Assembly: GCF_008932245.1 (NCBI RefSeq)
Contig: NZ_CP034910.1
Span: 1,860,001 to 1,924,000 of the forward strand
Source of the DNA: Sinorhizobium alkalisoli
GTDB taxonomy: Bacteria; Pseudomonadota; Alphaproteobacteria; Rhizobiales; Rhizobiaceae
Length of the DNA: 64,000 nt
Reading direction: 5' to 3'
Shown: positions 1-8,114 of the stretch, one piece after another
Layout of the letters: each line of letters opens with the position of its first letter
Numbering within the stretch: position 1 is the stretch's first letter
Notes under the pieces: generated by a model
What the model was told of the DNA's origin: nothing
The model's input: only the letters and a program-made list of their open reading frames with translations
The model's database searches: none
Position numbers and translations under genes: made by a program

Positions 1-87
1 GATCGCAACCCTCTGTTGTTCTGGAAGTGCCTGACCGTCCTCTTGAGCCTGGTGACCATAGGACTGCTCCTGAAAGACTTCGGTTAA
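1..87 (+). CDS. C-terminal end of an unidentified membrane protein (partial)
   Basis: The window opens inside an open frame that ends at TAA 85-87. The 28 readable residues contain a hydrophobic stretch (FWKCLTVLLSLVTIGLLL) and end in KDFG, which looks like the last membrane helix of an inner-membrane protein. The upstream part lies outside the window, so the family cannot be named. It sits upstream of nasA on the same strand, so a transporter or other nitrate-related membrane protein is possible, but that is guesswork. It could also be a chance open frame. Confidence 0.3.
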   Translation, partial: DRNPLLFWKCLTVLLSLVTIGLLLKDFG

Positions 88-408
88 GGCATATTGCCTA
101 TTTTGTAGGCATAAAATGCAAACTATTAAATCTTGTGCACTCGCGTTTTTTTTGCCAGTATAGGCAGGCAGTCAGGCGGCTCCATCGCCTTGGCCCTTCT
201 TAGAAACGGTGCATCCGCAACGGAGCGGCCCCACCGCCAGCCTTACATCCAGGCGCCAGCATCGACGCTGTGTAACTCATCCAACTCCCTCAGGGAGACT
301 GGCTGAATTGCATGGCGTTTTTCGTTTGGGCAGGCTCGCGATGGGGAGCGTTCTCAAGCGGCGCATTCCACCTGATCCGGTGGTCAAACGAGGAATTGGT
401 ACGATCGA
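88..408 (+). promoter_or_regulatory. nasA upstream/leader region with inverted repeats
   Basis: No convincing gene lies in these 321 bases. Visible structure: TGCCTA-N5-TAGGCA at 95-111, a related TGCC-N4-TAGGCA at 153-166, and a hairpin CTCCC-TCA-GGGAG at 285-297 flanked by CCA and TGG. Assimilatory nitrate operons are often controlled by NtrC/sigma-54 and by leader-RNA antitermination (NasR or NasT type). I could not find a clean -24/-12 sigma-54 promoter, so the control mode remains inference. The upstream repeats could equally be a weak terminator of the preceding gene. Confidence 0.35.
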
Positions 409-3081
409 ATGCCAGAACCGGTCCAAGAGAAGTGCACGAAGACCACTTGTCCCTATTGCGGCGTCGGCTGCGGCGTGATCGCTCGCGTCAGTGATGACGG
501 CACGGTCAGCGTCAAGGGCGACCCCGAGCATCCGGCCAATTTCGGACGGCTCTGTTCCAAGGGATCGGCGCTCGCCGAAACCCTCGACCTGGAAGGCCGC
601 CTCCTTTATCCGGAAATCGGTGGACGGCGGGCCGGCTGGGACGAAGCCCTTGCCCTCGTCGCCGAGCGCTTTTCGCAAAGCATCGCGGAACATGGTCCGG
701 ATTCGGTCGCCTTCTACGTGTCGGGGCAATTGCTGACGGAAGACTATTACATCGCCAACAAGCTGATGAAGGGTTTCATCGGCTCGGGCAATATCGACAC
801 GAACTCGCGGCTCTGCATGTCCTCATCGGTGGCGGGGCATCGCCGCGCTTTCGGGTCCGACACGGTGCCGGGAACCTATGAGGACCTGGAGCTTGCCGAC
901 CTCGTCGTGCTGACGGGCTCAAATCTCGCCTGGTGCCATCCGGTGCTTTATCAGCGCCTCGCATCGGCAAAGGCGAGCCAGCCGGAAATGAAGGTTGTGG
1001 TCATCGACCCGCGGCGGACGATGACCTCGGACATCGCCGACATGCATCTGGCGATCGCGCCCGACGGTGACACGGCACTCTTTAACGGCCTCTTCACCCA
1101 TCTTGCGACAAGTGGTGCGATCGACCAGAACTACATCTCCGCGCATACGCGTGGCTTCCCGGAAGCCTTTGCCGCCGCCTCGGCGCTGGACCTTCCCGCA
1201 CTCACCAGGGCGACCGGCCTGACGCAGACGGAGCTTGGTGATTTCTACCGGCTGTTCGAAGAAACCGAGAAGGTCGTGACCTGCTACAGCCAGGGCGTAA
1301 ACCAGTCGGCCGCCGGCACCGACAAGGTCAATGCCATCCTCAATTGCCATCTCGCCACCGGCCGCATCGGCCGGCCCGGCATGGGCCCCTTCTCGCTGAC
1401 GGGTCAACCCAACGCCATGGGCGGGCGCGAAGTCGGCGGGCTCGCCAACATGCTCGCGGCCCACCTGGACCTCGAAAAGGAGCACCACCGCAATCTTGTG
1501 CAGCGTTTCTGGAACGCCCCTGGTCTAGCAACCAAACCTGGCCTCAAGGCGGTCGATATGTTTCGCGCCGTCGCCGACGGGCGCATCAAGGCGTTGTGGA
1601 TCATGGCGACGAACCCGGTCGTGTCGATGCCCGACGCCGACGCGGTCGAGGCGGCGATCAAGGCCTGTCCCTTCGTCGTGATCTCAGACGTCTTGCGGGA
1701 GACAGATACGGCCCGTCACGCCCATGTGACTCTGCCCTCGCTCGGCTGGGGCGAGAAGAGCGGCACGGTGACGAATTCCGAGCGACGAATCTCGCGCCAG
1801 CGCGCCTTCCTCGTTGCGCCCGGAGAAGCACGCGCCGATTGGTGGCAACTGGCCGAAGTCGGGCGGCGAATGGGATTTGCGGAAGCCTTCGGCCACACCT
1901 CTCCGGCCGAGGTTTTCGCCGAACACGCCGCCCTTTCCGGCTTCGAGAACGACGGCCGCCGTGATTTCGACATCAGCGCTCATGCCGCGATCGACGAGGC
2001 GGGCTACGACGATCTCCCGCCCTTCCAGTGGCCGCAGCCGAAAGGCACTGCGCCTGAGGAGAGGCGTTTTTTCGCCGAGGGCGGGTTCTACCATCCGGAC
2101 CGCCGCGCCAATTTCATCGCGGTCGAAGCGGCGAAGGCAAGACCCGCCAATGACGCCTTCCCCTTCACGCTCAACACCGGCCGGGTACGCGACCATTGGC
2201 ACACCATGACGCGCACCGGCAAGAGCGCCCGGCTCTCCAGCCATCTCGCCGAGCCCTTCGTCGAGATCCATCCGCGCGATGCACAGAAGCTCGGCATAGC
2301 GGATGCCGATCTCGTGACGATCGAAAGCCCCTACGGAGTCGTGGTCGTGCGCGCCCTGATCACCGAGCGGCAGGCGGAAGGCAATCTCTTCGTGCCGATG
2401 CACTGGAACGATCAGTTCGCCGCGAAGGGCCGCGTCGACGCACTTGTGCCACCCGTCACGGACCCTTTCTCCGGACAGCCCGCCTCGAAGAACGTGGCGG
2501 TCCGCGCCACGCGCTTCGCGGCCAAGACCTACGGCTTCGCCGTTTCCGCACAAAAACCCGAGGTGTTCGATGCGCCCTATTGGGCGGTCGCCAAGGCCGA
2601 AGGCGGATGGCGCATGGAACTCGCCTTCAGGGGCAATGGCCCCGATTGGATCGACTGGTGTCGGCAGGTATTCTCCATCGCTGCCGATATTGAGCCGATT
2701 GGTTACACCGACCGGACCTCCGGCGAATTGCGCCTCGCTTTCTTCGACGAAGACCGGCTGCTTGCGGCGCTCTTCCTTTCACCCCGGCCGGTTGCCGTCG
2801 CGCGCAATTGGGCGGTGTCGCAGCTTGGCGCGTCGCACGCAAACCTCAGCAGGCGCTTCGCCGTGACGGCGGGGCGGCCCGGCGCCGACAAGCCCGATCC
2901 GGGCGCAACCGTCTGTTCCTGCTTCAGTGTCGGCGTGAACCAGATCACCGCCGCGATACGCGACGGCTGCCACAATGTCGAGACGATCGGCGAGAAACTC
3001 AGTGCCGGCACCAATTGCGGCTCCTGCCGCGCCGAGATCAGAGGGATAATCCATGCCTGTCTTGCAGCCGCTGCCGAATGA
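409..3081 (+). CDS. nasA: assimilatory nitrate reductase, catalytic subunit
   Basis: Cytoplasmic molybdopterin enzyme that reduces nitrate to nitrite for nitrogen assimilation. The N-terminus carries the [4Fe-4S] site TCPYCGVGCGV (Cys14, Cys17, Cys21) with a later Cys in GRLCSKGSAL, followed by the molybdopterin oxidoreductase body (SRLCMSSSVAGHRRAFG, GQPNAMGGREVGG) and a dinucleotide-binding domain (NTGRVRDHWHTMTRTG). A C-terminal BFD-like [2Fe-2S] domain (CSCFSVG ... TNCGSC) matches NasA/NarB rather than NapA. There is no Tat or Sec signal. Length of 890 residues is normal for NasA with the extra domain. The gene overlaps cysG by 29 bases, suggesting coupled translation. It is also called narB in rhizobia. 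Confidence 0.95.
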   Translation: MPEPVQEKCTKTTCPYCGVGCGVIARVSDDGTVSVKGDPEHPANFGRLCSKGSALAETLDLEGRLLYPEIGGRRAGWDEALALVAERFSQSIAEHGPDSVAFYVSGQLLTEDYYIANKLMKGFIGSGNIDTNSRLCMSSSVAGHRRAFGSDTVPGTYEDLELADLVVLTGSNLAWCHPVLYQRLASAKASQPEMKVVVIDPRRTMTSDIADMHLAIAPDGDTALFNGLFTHLATSGAIDQNYISAHTRGFPEAFAAASALDLPALTRATGLTQTELGDFYRLFEETEKVVTCYSQGVNQSAAGTDKVNAILNCHLATGRIGRPGMGPFSLTGQPNAMGGREVGGLANMLAAHLDLEKEHHRNLVQRFWNAPGLATKPGLKAVDMFRAVADGRIKALWIMATNPVVSMPDADAVEAAIKACPFVVISDVLRETDTARHAHVTLPSLGWGEKSGTVTNSERRISRQRAFLVAPGEARADWWQLAEVGRRMGFAEAFGHTSPAEVFAEHAALSGFENDGRRDFDISAHAAIDEAGYDDLPPFQWPQPKGTAPEERRFFAEGGFYHPDRRANFIAVEAAKARPANDAFPFTLNTGRVRDHWHTMTRTGKSARLSSHLAEPFVEIHPRDAQKLGIADADLVTIESPYGVVVVRALITERQAEGNLFVPMHWNDQFAAKGRVDALVPPVTDPFSGQPASKNVAVRATRFAAKTYGFAVSAQKPEVFDAPYWAVAKAEGGWRMELAFRGNGPDWIDWCRQVFSIAADIEPIGYTDRTSGELRLAFFDEDRLLAALFLSPRPVAVARNWAVSQLGASHANLSRRFAVTAGRPGADKPDPGATVCSCFSVGVNQITAAIRDGCHNVETIGEKLSAGTNCGSCRAEIRGIIHACLAAAAE

Positions 3082-4207
3082 CGTGAGTCCAAAGCCGCAT
3101 CGCGTCGCAACATTGGCGACGCTGCCGCTTTTCTGGTCGCTGACGCGCAAAAGGGTGGTCGTCGCCGGCGGCAGCGATGCGGCCGCCTGGAAAGCGGAAC
3201 TGCTTTCGGCTTGCGGTGCCGAGGTCCATCTCTACGCGCGGCGTTCCGAAGCGAGCGAAGGCCTTCTCGACCTCATCACCCGTCGGGCTGCCCATGAATG
3301 TGGCCGTCTCGTCCATCACGACGACAGCTGGCACGACGGCGTCTTCGAAGGCGCAGCTCTGGCGATCGGCGATTGCGAGGACGGTACCGAAGCGGAAGCC
3401 TTCTTCAAGGCGGCACGAACGGCCGGCGTTCCGGTGAATGTCATCGACAAGCCCGCCTTCTGCCAGTTTCAGTTCGGATCAATCGTCAACCGCTCCCCGG
3501 TCGTGGTGGCGATCTCGACCGACGGAGCGGCACCGATCCTTGCCCAGGCGATCCGTCGGCGCATCGAAACGCTGCTGCCGCCGGCGATCAAGCACTGGGC
3601 AACGATCGCCCAGAGGATCCGCGAACGGGTCAATGCGCGGCTGCAGCCGGGTGCCGCGCGCCGCATCTTTTGGGAGCGTTTCGTCGATCGGTCCTTCCAG
3701 GACACACCGGAGGAGGGTGTGGAGACGCGGCTGATGGCAGAGTTGGGGCGTCTGGCGACGCCACGCCCCGCCATCGGCCGCGTCACCATCGTCGGGGCCG
3801 GTCCGGGCGATGCGGAATTGCTGACGCTCAAGGCGGTGCGCGCCCTGCAAGCCGCCGATGTCATTGTCTATGACGAGCAGATTTCCGGCGACGTCCTGGA
3901 ACTCGCCCGCCGTGAGGCCAAGCGCATCCTCGTCAGCCGGTTGAACGCTACGGCAAGCGGCAAACCGAGGGCTGAGGATGGAGCGCAAGTGGCGGCGCTC
4001 GCCAAAGCGGGCAAGCGCGTCGTTCGGCTTCATCCCGGAAATCCGAGGGCGACGAGCGCGGGCATCGAGGAAGCGGAAAGGCTTGAACGGCTCGGCATCG
4101 CCGTAGAGCTTGTCGCAGGCGTGCATGCGGAGAACGGCGACGACAATGCCGCGGCAATGGCAATTCGGGCAGTCCATTCCACCCTACCACGCCGCGCGTC
4201 TTGTTAG
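3053..4207 (+). CDS. cysG: siroheme synthase (CysG) with truncated methyltransferase half
   Basis: Makes siroheme for nitrite or sulfite reductase. Residues about 15-220 form the precorrin-2 dehydrogenase/ferrochelatase half: Rossmann-like VVVAGGSDAAAWKAELL, NVIDKPAFC and RSPVVVAISTDGAAPILA. From about residue 243 a uroporphyrinogen-III methyltransferase domain begins well (VTIVGAGPGDAELLTLKA, ADVIVYD). It then loses the canonical GGDPxxFGRGxEE loop (here HPGNPRATSAGIEE) and the PGITAA segment (here AGVHAENG), and stops at 384 residues against about 460-480 for full CysG. The last codons and the stop lie inside a palindromic element at 4184-4226. The dehydrogenase half may work, but the methyltransferase half very likely does not, so a separate SUMT is needed. 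Overlaps nasA. Confidence 0.85.
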   Translation: MPVLQPLPNDVSPKPHRVATLATLPLFWSLTRKRVVVAGGSDAAAWKAELLSACGAEVHLYARRSEASEGLLDLITRRAAHECGRLVHHDDSWHDGVFEGAALAIGDCEDGTEAEAFFKAARTAGVPVNVIDKPAFCQFQFGSIVNRSPVVVAISTDGAAPILAQAIRRRIETLLPPAIKHWATIAQRIRERVNARLQPGAARRIFWERFVDRSFQDTPEEGVETRLMAELGRLATPRPAIGRVTIVGAGPGDAELLTLKAVRALQAADVIVYDEQISGDVLELARREAKRILVSRLNATASGKPRAEDGAQVAALAKAGKRVVRLHPGNPRATSAGIEEAERLERLGIAVELVAGVHAENGDDNAAAMAIRAVHSTLPRRASC

Positions 4208-4226
4208 ACGCGCAAAGATCGCGGCA
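4184..4226. repeat. rhizobial palindromic element at the 3' end of cysG
   Basis: CTACCACGCCGCGCGTC then ACGCGCAAAGATCGCGGCAG form an imperfect palindrome around TTGTTAG. The core GCCGCGCGTC is shared with partial copies at 7466-7485 and 8115-8146. From memory this resembles a common rhizobial intergenic element starting ACAGCGCCGCGCGTC. The cysG stop codon (4205-4207) is inside it, so it also contributes the final residues PRRASC. It may act as a terminator hairpin. Confidence 0.6.
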
Positions 4227-4282
4227 GCAAATGTCTTTGCCCTTTAACCTAGGTCGACTTACGGAGACGTGCAGTACGAGAC

Positions 4283-4756
4283 TCAGGGCTCGGAGTCCTT
4301 GGGGCACAACGCCTCAAGTCGATCGAGAAACGGCCGCTGCGCCGGGTTTATCTTCGCACGCGCGTCTGCAAGCGTGAACCAGCCGGCGCGATCGACCTCC
4401 GGAAACGATTGCGTGCGGCCGCTGCACGGCGGCCATTCCATGTCGAAACTGTTGCTCCGGAGGCGGTCGATGTCGAAATCGCTCTCGCTCGCAAAGGCTG
4501 CGACCAGCTTGCCGCCTTTCTGGCGCTCCTCGCCAAGAGACGTCAGTCGGCCGGTCACCGCGATACCCGTCTCCTCGTGGACCTCGCGCCGTGCCGCGGC
4601 CTCCGGCTGCTCATCGGGACCGTATTCTCCCTTTGGGATCGACCAGGCTCCAAGATCACGGTTGTTCCAGAAGGGTCCGCCAGGATGTACGAGCAGGACG
4701 AGAATCTTGCCGGCTTCATGTTTGTAAAGCAGAATGCCCGCGCTCTTCTTCGACAT
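4283..4756 (-). CDS. Nudix hydrolase
   Basis: Small cytoplasmic pyrophosphohydrolase acting on nucleoside-diphosphate-linked compounds; the substrate is unknown. The Nudix box is complete: G at GEYGPDE, then AAARREVHEETGI, fitting GX5EX7REUXEEXGU. The N-terminus SAGILLYKHEAGKILVLLVHPGG and the SIPKGEY segment are typical of the NUDIX family related to diadenosine-polyphosphate/ADP-ribose hydrolases. Length 157 residues is normal. It is convergent with cysG across the palindromic element and divergent from the alcohol dehydrogenase gene, so it is probably a single-gene unit. Confidence 0.9.
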   Translation of the reverse strand: MSKKSAGILLYKHEAGKILVLLVHPGGPFWNNRDLGAWSIPKGEYGPDEQPEAAARREVHEETGIAVTGRLTSLGEERQKGGKLVAAFASESDFDIDRLRSNSFDMEWPPCSGRTQSFPEVDRAGWFTLADARAKINPAQRPFLDRLEALCPKDSEP

Positions 4757-4923
4757 TTGCTATCCTCGGTTGCTGCCGAAAAACGCCAGTGTCGCAGTGA
4801 TCGACACAGCTGTGAAGGGACGCTCTGCGCGCGGCTTTCGAAAAACCGCACTCTTGTCAAAACCATACGCTATAGTCGGAAGCTCAGCATGTGGCCAACC
4901 TGCTCTCCGCGAAAGGCTCGGCT

Positions 4924-5907
4924 ATGCGAGCGATGGTGCTAGAGGAAATCGGCAAACCGTTGGTAATGGTTGAACGCCCGCTTTCCGATCCGCTTGCCGG
5001 ACAGATAAGCCTAAGGGTCGAAGCCTGTGCCGTGTGCCGGACCGATCTGCATGTGGTAGACGGCGACTTGCCGCAGCCCAGGCTGCCGCTTGTCCCCGGC
5101 CACGAGATCGTCGGTGTGGTCGAGGCGGTCGGCGCCGGCGTGGATCAGGCACGGATCGGCCGCCGCGTCGGCGTGCCATGGCTCGGCCACACCTGCGGCA
5201 CCTGCTTCTATTGCCGCTCCGAAGCGGAAAATCTCTGCGATGCGCCGCTATTTACCGGTTATACCCGGGATGGCGGCTTCGCAACGAATGTCGTCGCTGA
5301 CGCCGACTACGCATTCGATCTCGATCCTGCGGGCGACCCGGTGGCGCTCGCGCCCCTGCTCTGCGCCGGGCTCATCGGCTGGCGCTCGCTGAAGCGGGCA
5401 GGAGAAGGCCGGCGTATCGGTCTGTACGGCTTCGGCGCCGCCGCGCACATCATCGCCCAGATCTGTACCTGGCAGGAAAGGGAGGTCTATGCCTTCACGC
5501 GTCCCGGCGACGTGGCGGCGCAGCGCTTTGCGCGCGAGCTCAGTGCGGTCTGGGCCGGGACATCGGACGAAGCCCCGCCCGAGTTGCTGGACGCAGCAAT
5601 CATTTTCGCACCGGTCGGACCTCTTGTACCGAGAGCGCTCCAGGCGGTGCGCAAGGGAGGCCGCGTCGTCTGCGGCGGCATCCATATGAGCGACATTCCT
5701 GCCATGCCCTATGCGCTCATTTGGGGGGAGCGCGAGCTTCTGTCCATTGCCAATCTGACGCGTCAGGACGCGCGCGAATTTTTCGAGATCGCCGCGCGCG
5801 CCGGAGTGCACACCCGCACAAGCGTCTATCCCCTGGATGAGGCGAATGCCGCCCTCGATGACCTTCGCAACGGCAGACTGAGCGGCGCCGCCGTGTTGGT
5901 GCCTTGA
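4924..5907 (+). CDS. zinc-dependent alcohol dehydrogenase
   Basis: Medium-chain NAD(P)-dependent alcohol dehydrogenase. Catalytic zinc ligands are in AVCRTDLH and PGHEIVG, and the structural zinc site has the four cysteines of CGTCFYCRSEAENLC. The cofactor domain contains IGLYGFGAAAHI, a GxGxxA-type loop. The ATG at 4924 starts the conserved MRAMVLEEIG; an in-frame start 33 bases upstream would add MANLLSAKGSA, which relatives lack. It belongs to the AdhP-like group often found beside universal stress proteins in low-oxygen-induced rhizobial clusters, as here. I saw no FixK box directly upstream of this gene; the nearest lies between it and usp. Confidence 0.9.
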   Translation: MRAMVLEEIGKPLVMVERPLSDPLAGQISLRVEACAVCRTDLHVVDGDLPQPRLPLVPGHEIVGVVEAVGAGVDQARIGRRVGVPWLGHTCGTCFYCRSEAENLCDAPLFTGYTRDGGFATNVVADADYAFDLDPAGDPVALAPLLCAGLIGWRSLKRAGEGRRIGLYGFGAAAHIIAQICTWQEREVYAFTRPGDVAAQRFARELSAVWAGTSDEAPPELLDAAIIFAPVGPLVPRALQAVRKGGRVVCGGIHMSDIPAMPYALIWGERELLSIANLTRQDAREFFEIAARAGVHTRTSVYPLDEANAALDDLRNGRLSGAAVLVP

Positions 5908-5940
5908 TGGCCGCCTTTGCTGCCGCCCCCGCTCAGCTTG

Positions 5941-5954
5941 TTGACACGGATCAA
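5941..5954. promoter_or_regulatory. FixK/FNR box upstream of usp
   Basis: TTGACACGGATCAA is a full match to the rhizobial FixK/FNR consensus TTGAC/T-N4-A/GTCAA. It lies 34 bases after the alcohol dehydrogenase stop and 68 bases before the UspA start, the usual place for activation at about -40. This predicts induction of the usp gene under low oxygen through FixLJ-FixK. Confidence 0.8.
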
Positions 5955-6022
5955 TGATCGCAACCGCCGACAATCTACGATCATGCCACATGACCTGGAT
6001 CAACCCGCGAAGGAGATTCCTG

Positions 6023-6859
6023 ATGACGTACAAGACCATTCTCAGCGTGATCGGCGTCAACGGTTTTGAAGATGATCTGCAGGCGGCGGCTGATATCTGC
6101 GCGGCGAGCGAAGCCCATCTGACCGCGTTGATGGTCAAATTGGCCGCACCGCCCCCGCTTGGCGACTATGCCGCCACGATGTCGGTCGCGTGGCTCGATG
6201 AACGGGAACGGGATCTCTCCGATCTGCGCAAGGGTGTGCAGGGGGCCAAGGCCGTGCTGTCCAGAACGGGGGTCTCCTTTGAAGTCGACAGCATCTATTC
6301 TGAATTTGCCTGGGCCGACAACGAAATAGGCGACCGCGCCCGCTATGCCGATCTGACACTGATCGGCACCGGGCTCGCCGCCGATCCCGAATTGCGGGCT
6401 CGCACTGTCAACGGCGCCCTTTTCAACTCGGCCCGGCCCGTGCTGCTGGTGCCGAAGGGCCGACGCGCGACCATGGCCCCGAAAACGGTGCTGCTCGCCT
6501 GGAATTCCCACATCGAGGCAGCGCGCGCCGTAGGCGAGGCCTTGGAGTTGATGGGCGCCGCCGATCTCGTGCATGTAACCATGGTCGATCCGGAGGATTC
6601 GCCCGTAAAGAGCGGTGGCGAGCCGGGCGCCGACATCGCCGCCTACCTCGCCCGCCACGGCGTCAAGGTCACGGTTGACCGTCTGCCGAGCTCCGGCCAT
6701 CGTGTCGAGGACGTCATCAACCGGCATGCGCTTGCGATCGGCGCCGACCTTATCGTCATGGGCGCCTATGGCCACTCGCGCATGCGCGAGCGGATTTTCG
6801 GGGGTGTCACGAAATCAATGATCGACACGGCAGCGGCGCCGGTGTTCATGGTCCATTAA
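6023..6859 (+). CDS. universal stress protein with two Usp domains
   Basis: Tandem UspA-domain protein of 278 residues. Domain 1 (about 1-140) starts MTYKTILSVIG; domain 2 (about 150-278) starts KTVLLAWNS and ends with the ATP-binding signature GAYGHSRMRERIFGGVTKS (G-x2-G-x9-G). The start at 6023 is preceded by AAGGAG at 6010-6015; upstream in-frame starts lack a ribosome site. Tandem Usp proteins are linked to survival under starvation, redox stress or low oxygen, but the precise role is not known. A FixK box sits immediately upstream. Confidence 0.9.
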   Translation: MTYKTILSVIGVNGFEDDLQAAADICAASEAHLTALMVKLAAPPPLGDYAATMSVAWLDERERDLSDLRKGVQGAKAVLSRTGVSFEVDSIYSEFAWADNEIGDRARYADLTLIGTGLAADPELRARTVNGALFNSARPVLLVPKGRRATMAPKTVLLAWNSHIEAARAVGEALELMGAADLVHVTMVDPEDSPVKSGGEPGADIAAYLARHGVKVTVDRLPSSGHRVEDVINRHALAIGADLIVMGAYGHSRMRERIFGGVTKSMIDTAAAPVFMVH

Positions 6860-6862
6860 AGG

Positions 6863-6912
6863 TAGCGCATCGGCCCGAAAATCGTACGATTTGCGGAAAG
6901 CCCGATGCGCTA
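6863..6912. terminator. 50-bp palindrome between convergent genes
   Basis: TAGCGCATCGG at 6863-6873 pairs with CCGATGCGCTA at 6902-6912, and an inner palindrome AAATCGTACGATTT sits in the middle. The right arm contains the stop codon of the convergent gene at 6910-7362. It probably works as a bidirectional terminator or an intergenic palindromic repeat. There is no U-tract, so Rho-independent termination is not certain. Confidence 0.6.
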
Positions 6913-7362
6913 GCCTTCCACCACCGCAGCCCGTCCGGTCACTTCATCTATGACGAGGCAATAGAAGAGATGCGGCGACGTGGCGAGGATCTCCTGTGGT
7001 GCCGGTTTCAGCCCTCCCGGCTCCCACCAATTCGGATATGCCTCGAGCGCCGACCAGGCATGCAGGTGCTCCTGATGCCATTGCCCCCTCTCCGGAAGCT
7101 CCTGATATCGTCCGTGCACGACCACGCTTTTCCACTGGTGCCGGTCCAGAAATTCGTCGACCTGCACGCAGACATGCGGATTACTGCGCATCCACTCGAT
7201 CTTTTGCCCAGGCATCGAAAAGCTGTAGAGACACTGGCCGGCATGAGCATAGTAGATGGGAACGACATACGGCCTGTCGCCCTTGACGCAGCCCAGCCTC
7301 CCCAAGCGATGCGACGAAACGAGGGCGAGGCATTCGTGCTCGGACATTTCCCTGACGAACAT
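6910..7362 (-). CDS. pyridoxamine 5'-phosphate oxidase-like flavin-binding protein
   Basis: 150-residue split-barrel protein of the PNPOx-related family. It starts MFVREMSEHECLALVSSHR, then LGRLGCVKGDRPYVVPIYY and SMPGQKIEWMRSNPHVCVQ, a common layout of FMN-binding proteins annotated as pyridoxamine oxidase-related or nitroimidazole-resistance-like. The true substrate is unknown. It lies within the low-oxygen cluster, convergent with usp, and a FixK-like box (7422-7435) is 59 bases upstream of its start. Confidence 0.85.
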   Translation of the reverse strand: MFVREMSEHECLALVSSHRLGRLGCVKGDRPYVVPIYYAHAGQCLYSFSMPGQKIEWMRSNPHVCVQVDEFLDRHQWKSVVVHGRYQELPERGQWHQEHLHAWSALEAYPNWWEPGGLKPAPQEILATSPHLFYCLVIDEVTGRAAVVEG

Positions 7363-7421
7363 GGTTCTATCCCTTCATCCTGCGGCCAGAATGATTTATA
7401 TCTTAGACCGCTCGAGCTGCA

Positions 7422-7435
7422 TTGAGATAGCTCAA
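7422..7435. promoter_or_regulatory. FixK-like palindrome upstream of the PNPOx-like gene
   Basis: TTGAGATAGCTCAA is a perfect palindrome with FixK/FNR spacing (TTGA-N6-TCAA) but with G/C where the consensus has T or C and A or G at the inner positions. Its distance to the start at 7362 suits activation. A FixK/FNR-family protein is the best guess; another CRP/FNR relative is possible. Confidence 0.55.
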
Positions 7436-7465
7436 GGGCTGAGCTTCATCCACCTCGGTGGTCAC

Positions 7466-7485
7466 CTACAGCGCCGCGCGTCTTT
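7466..7485. repeat. half copy of the rhizobial palindromic element
   Basis: CTACAGCGCCGCGCGTCTTT is nearly the left arm of the element seen at 4184-4226. The matching right arm is not present downstream (CCCCAAATCGAG follows). It appears to be a truncated copy in the divergent intergenic region. Confidence 0.5.
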
Positions 7486-7532
7486 GTCCCCAAATCGAGC
7501 TCGATCAAAGGAGACATGCAGTGGGCCGGTGA

Positions 7533-7546
7533 TTGACGCGGATCAA
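7533..7546. promoter_or_regulatory. FixK/FNR box upstream of the phasin gene
   Basis: TTGACGCGGATCAA is a full match to the FixK/FNR consensus. It is 147 bases upstream of the phasin ATG, leaving room for a promoter and a leader of about 100 bases. It predicts low-oxygen induction of the phasin. Confidence 0.75.
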
Positions 7547-7693
7547 AGAGTGTAAGCATCGCTGCCTGATAATGTTTTTGATGAGAGTGACACGGCGTCG
7601 GAATTGAGCCCTAGGCGAGACGTATTGAGCGTCGTTCGCAAATCCGATTGTCGAACAGGGCGACAAGAAGCAGCGAATAGAGGAGTTGCCTTC

Positions 7694-8083
7694 ATGCCCA
7701 AGAAGACCACGGACAAGTTCGCATCCACATTTTGGCCCCAGGTTCCGGCAGCGGTTGACGGCCGCATGTTTCTGCTGTCGATGGGACATTTCCAGGCGAC
7801 GGCGATGCAGGCAATGCTGCGTTACCAGATCGAAGTGCTGACCTTCATCAAAAACCGCAGCGAACACGACAGACAATTCCTGGAGGAACTGCTCGCGTCG
7901 GATTACGCGCGCGACGGCTTCGATCTCTATTGCAGCTTCTGGCGGGAGGCACTTCAGGACTATTCCGACGAGGCCGAGCGCCTGACGCGGCTCGGCTCGC
8001 AAATGGCAGCGCAGACGGCCAGGCAGGTTCGCGACGATCAGGAAGAGCTGACGGAGGAAGTCGCGACGAGGATGGTCATGTAG
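7694..8083 (+). CDS. phasin family protein
   Basis: 129-residue, largely helical protein (FHLQATAMQAMLRY-like segment at GHFQATAMQAMLRYQIEVL, then a long amphipathic helix through EELLASDYARDGFDLYCSF). Phasins coat polyhydroxyalkanoate granules and control their number and size in the cytoplasm. The ATG at 7694 follows GGAGTTGCC, giving a ribosome site. The FixK box upstream ties it to low oxygen, when rhizobia tend to store PHB. The assignment rests on composition and helix pattern of the Phasin_2-type family; a generic helical stress protein is the alternative. Confidence 0.75.
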   Translation: MPKKTTDKFASTFWPQVPAAVDGRMFLLSMGHFQATAMQAMLRYQIEVLTFIKNRSEHDRQFLEELLASDYARDGFDLYCSFWREALQDYSDEAERLTRLGSQMAAQTARQVRDDQEELTEEVATRMVM

Positions 8084-8114
8084 CAGCCGGAGCGCTCCGG
8101 CACGGGAATATTAC

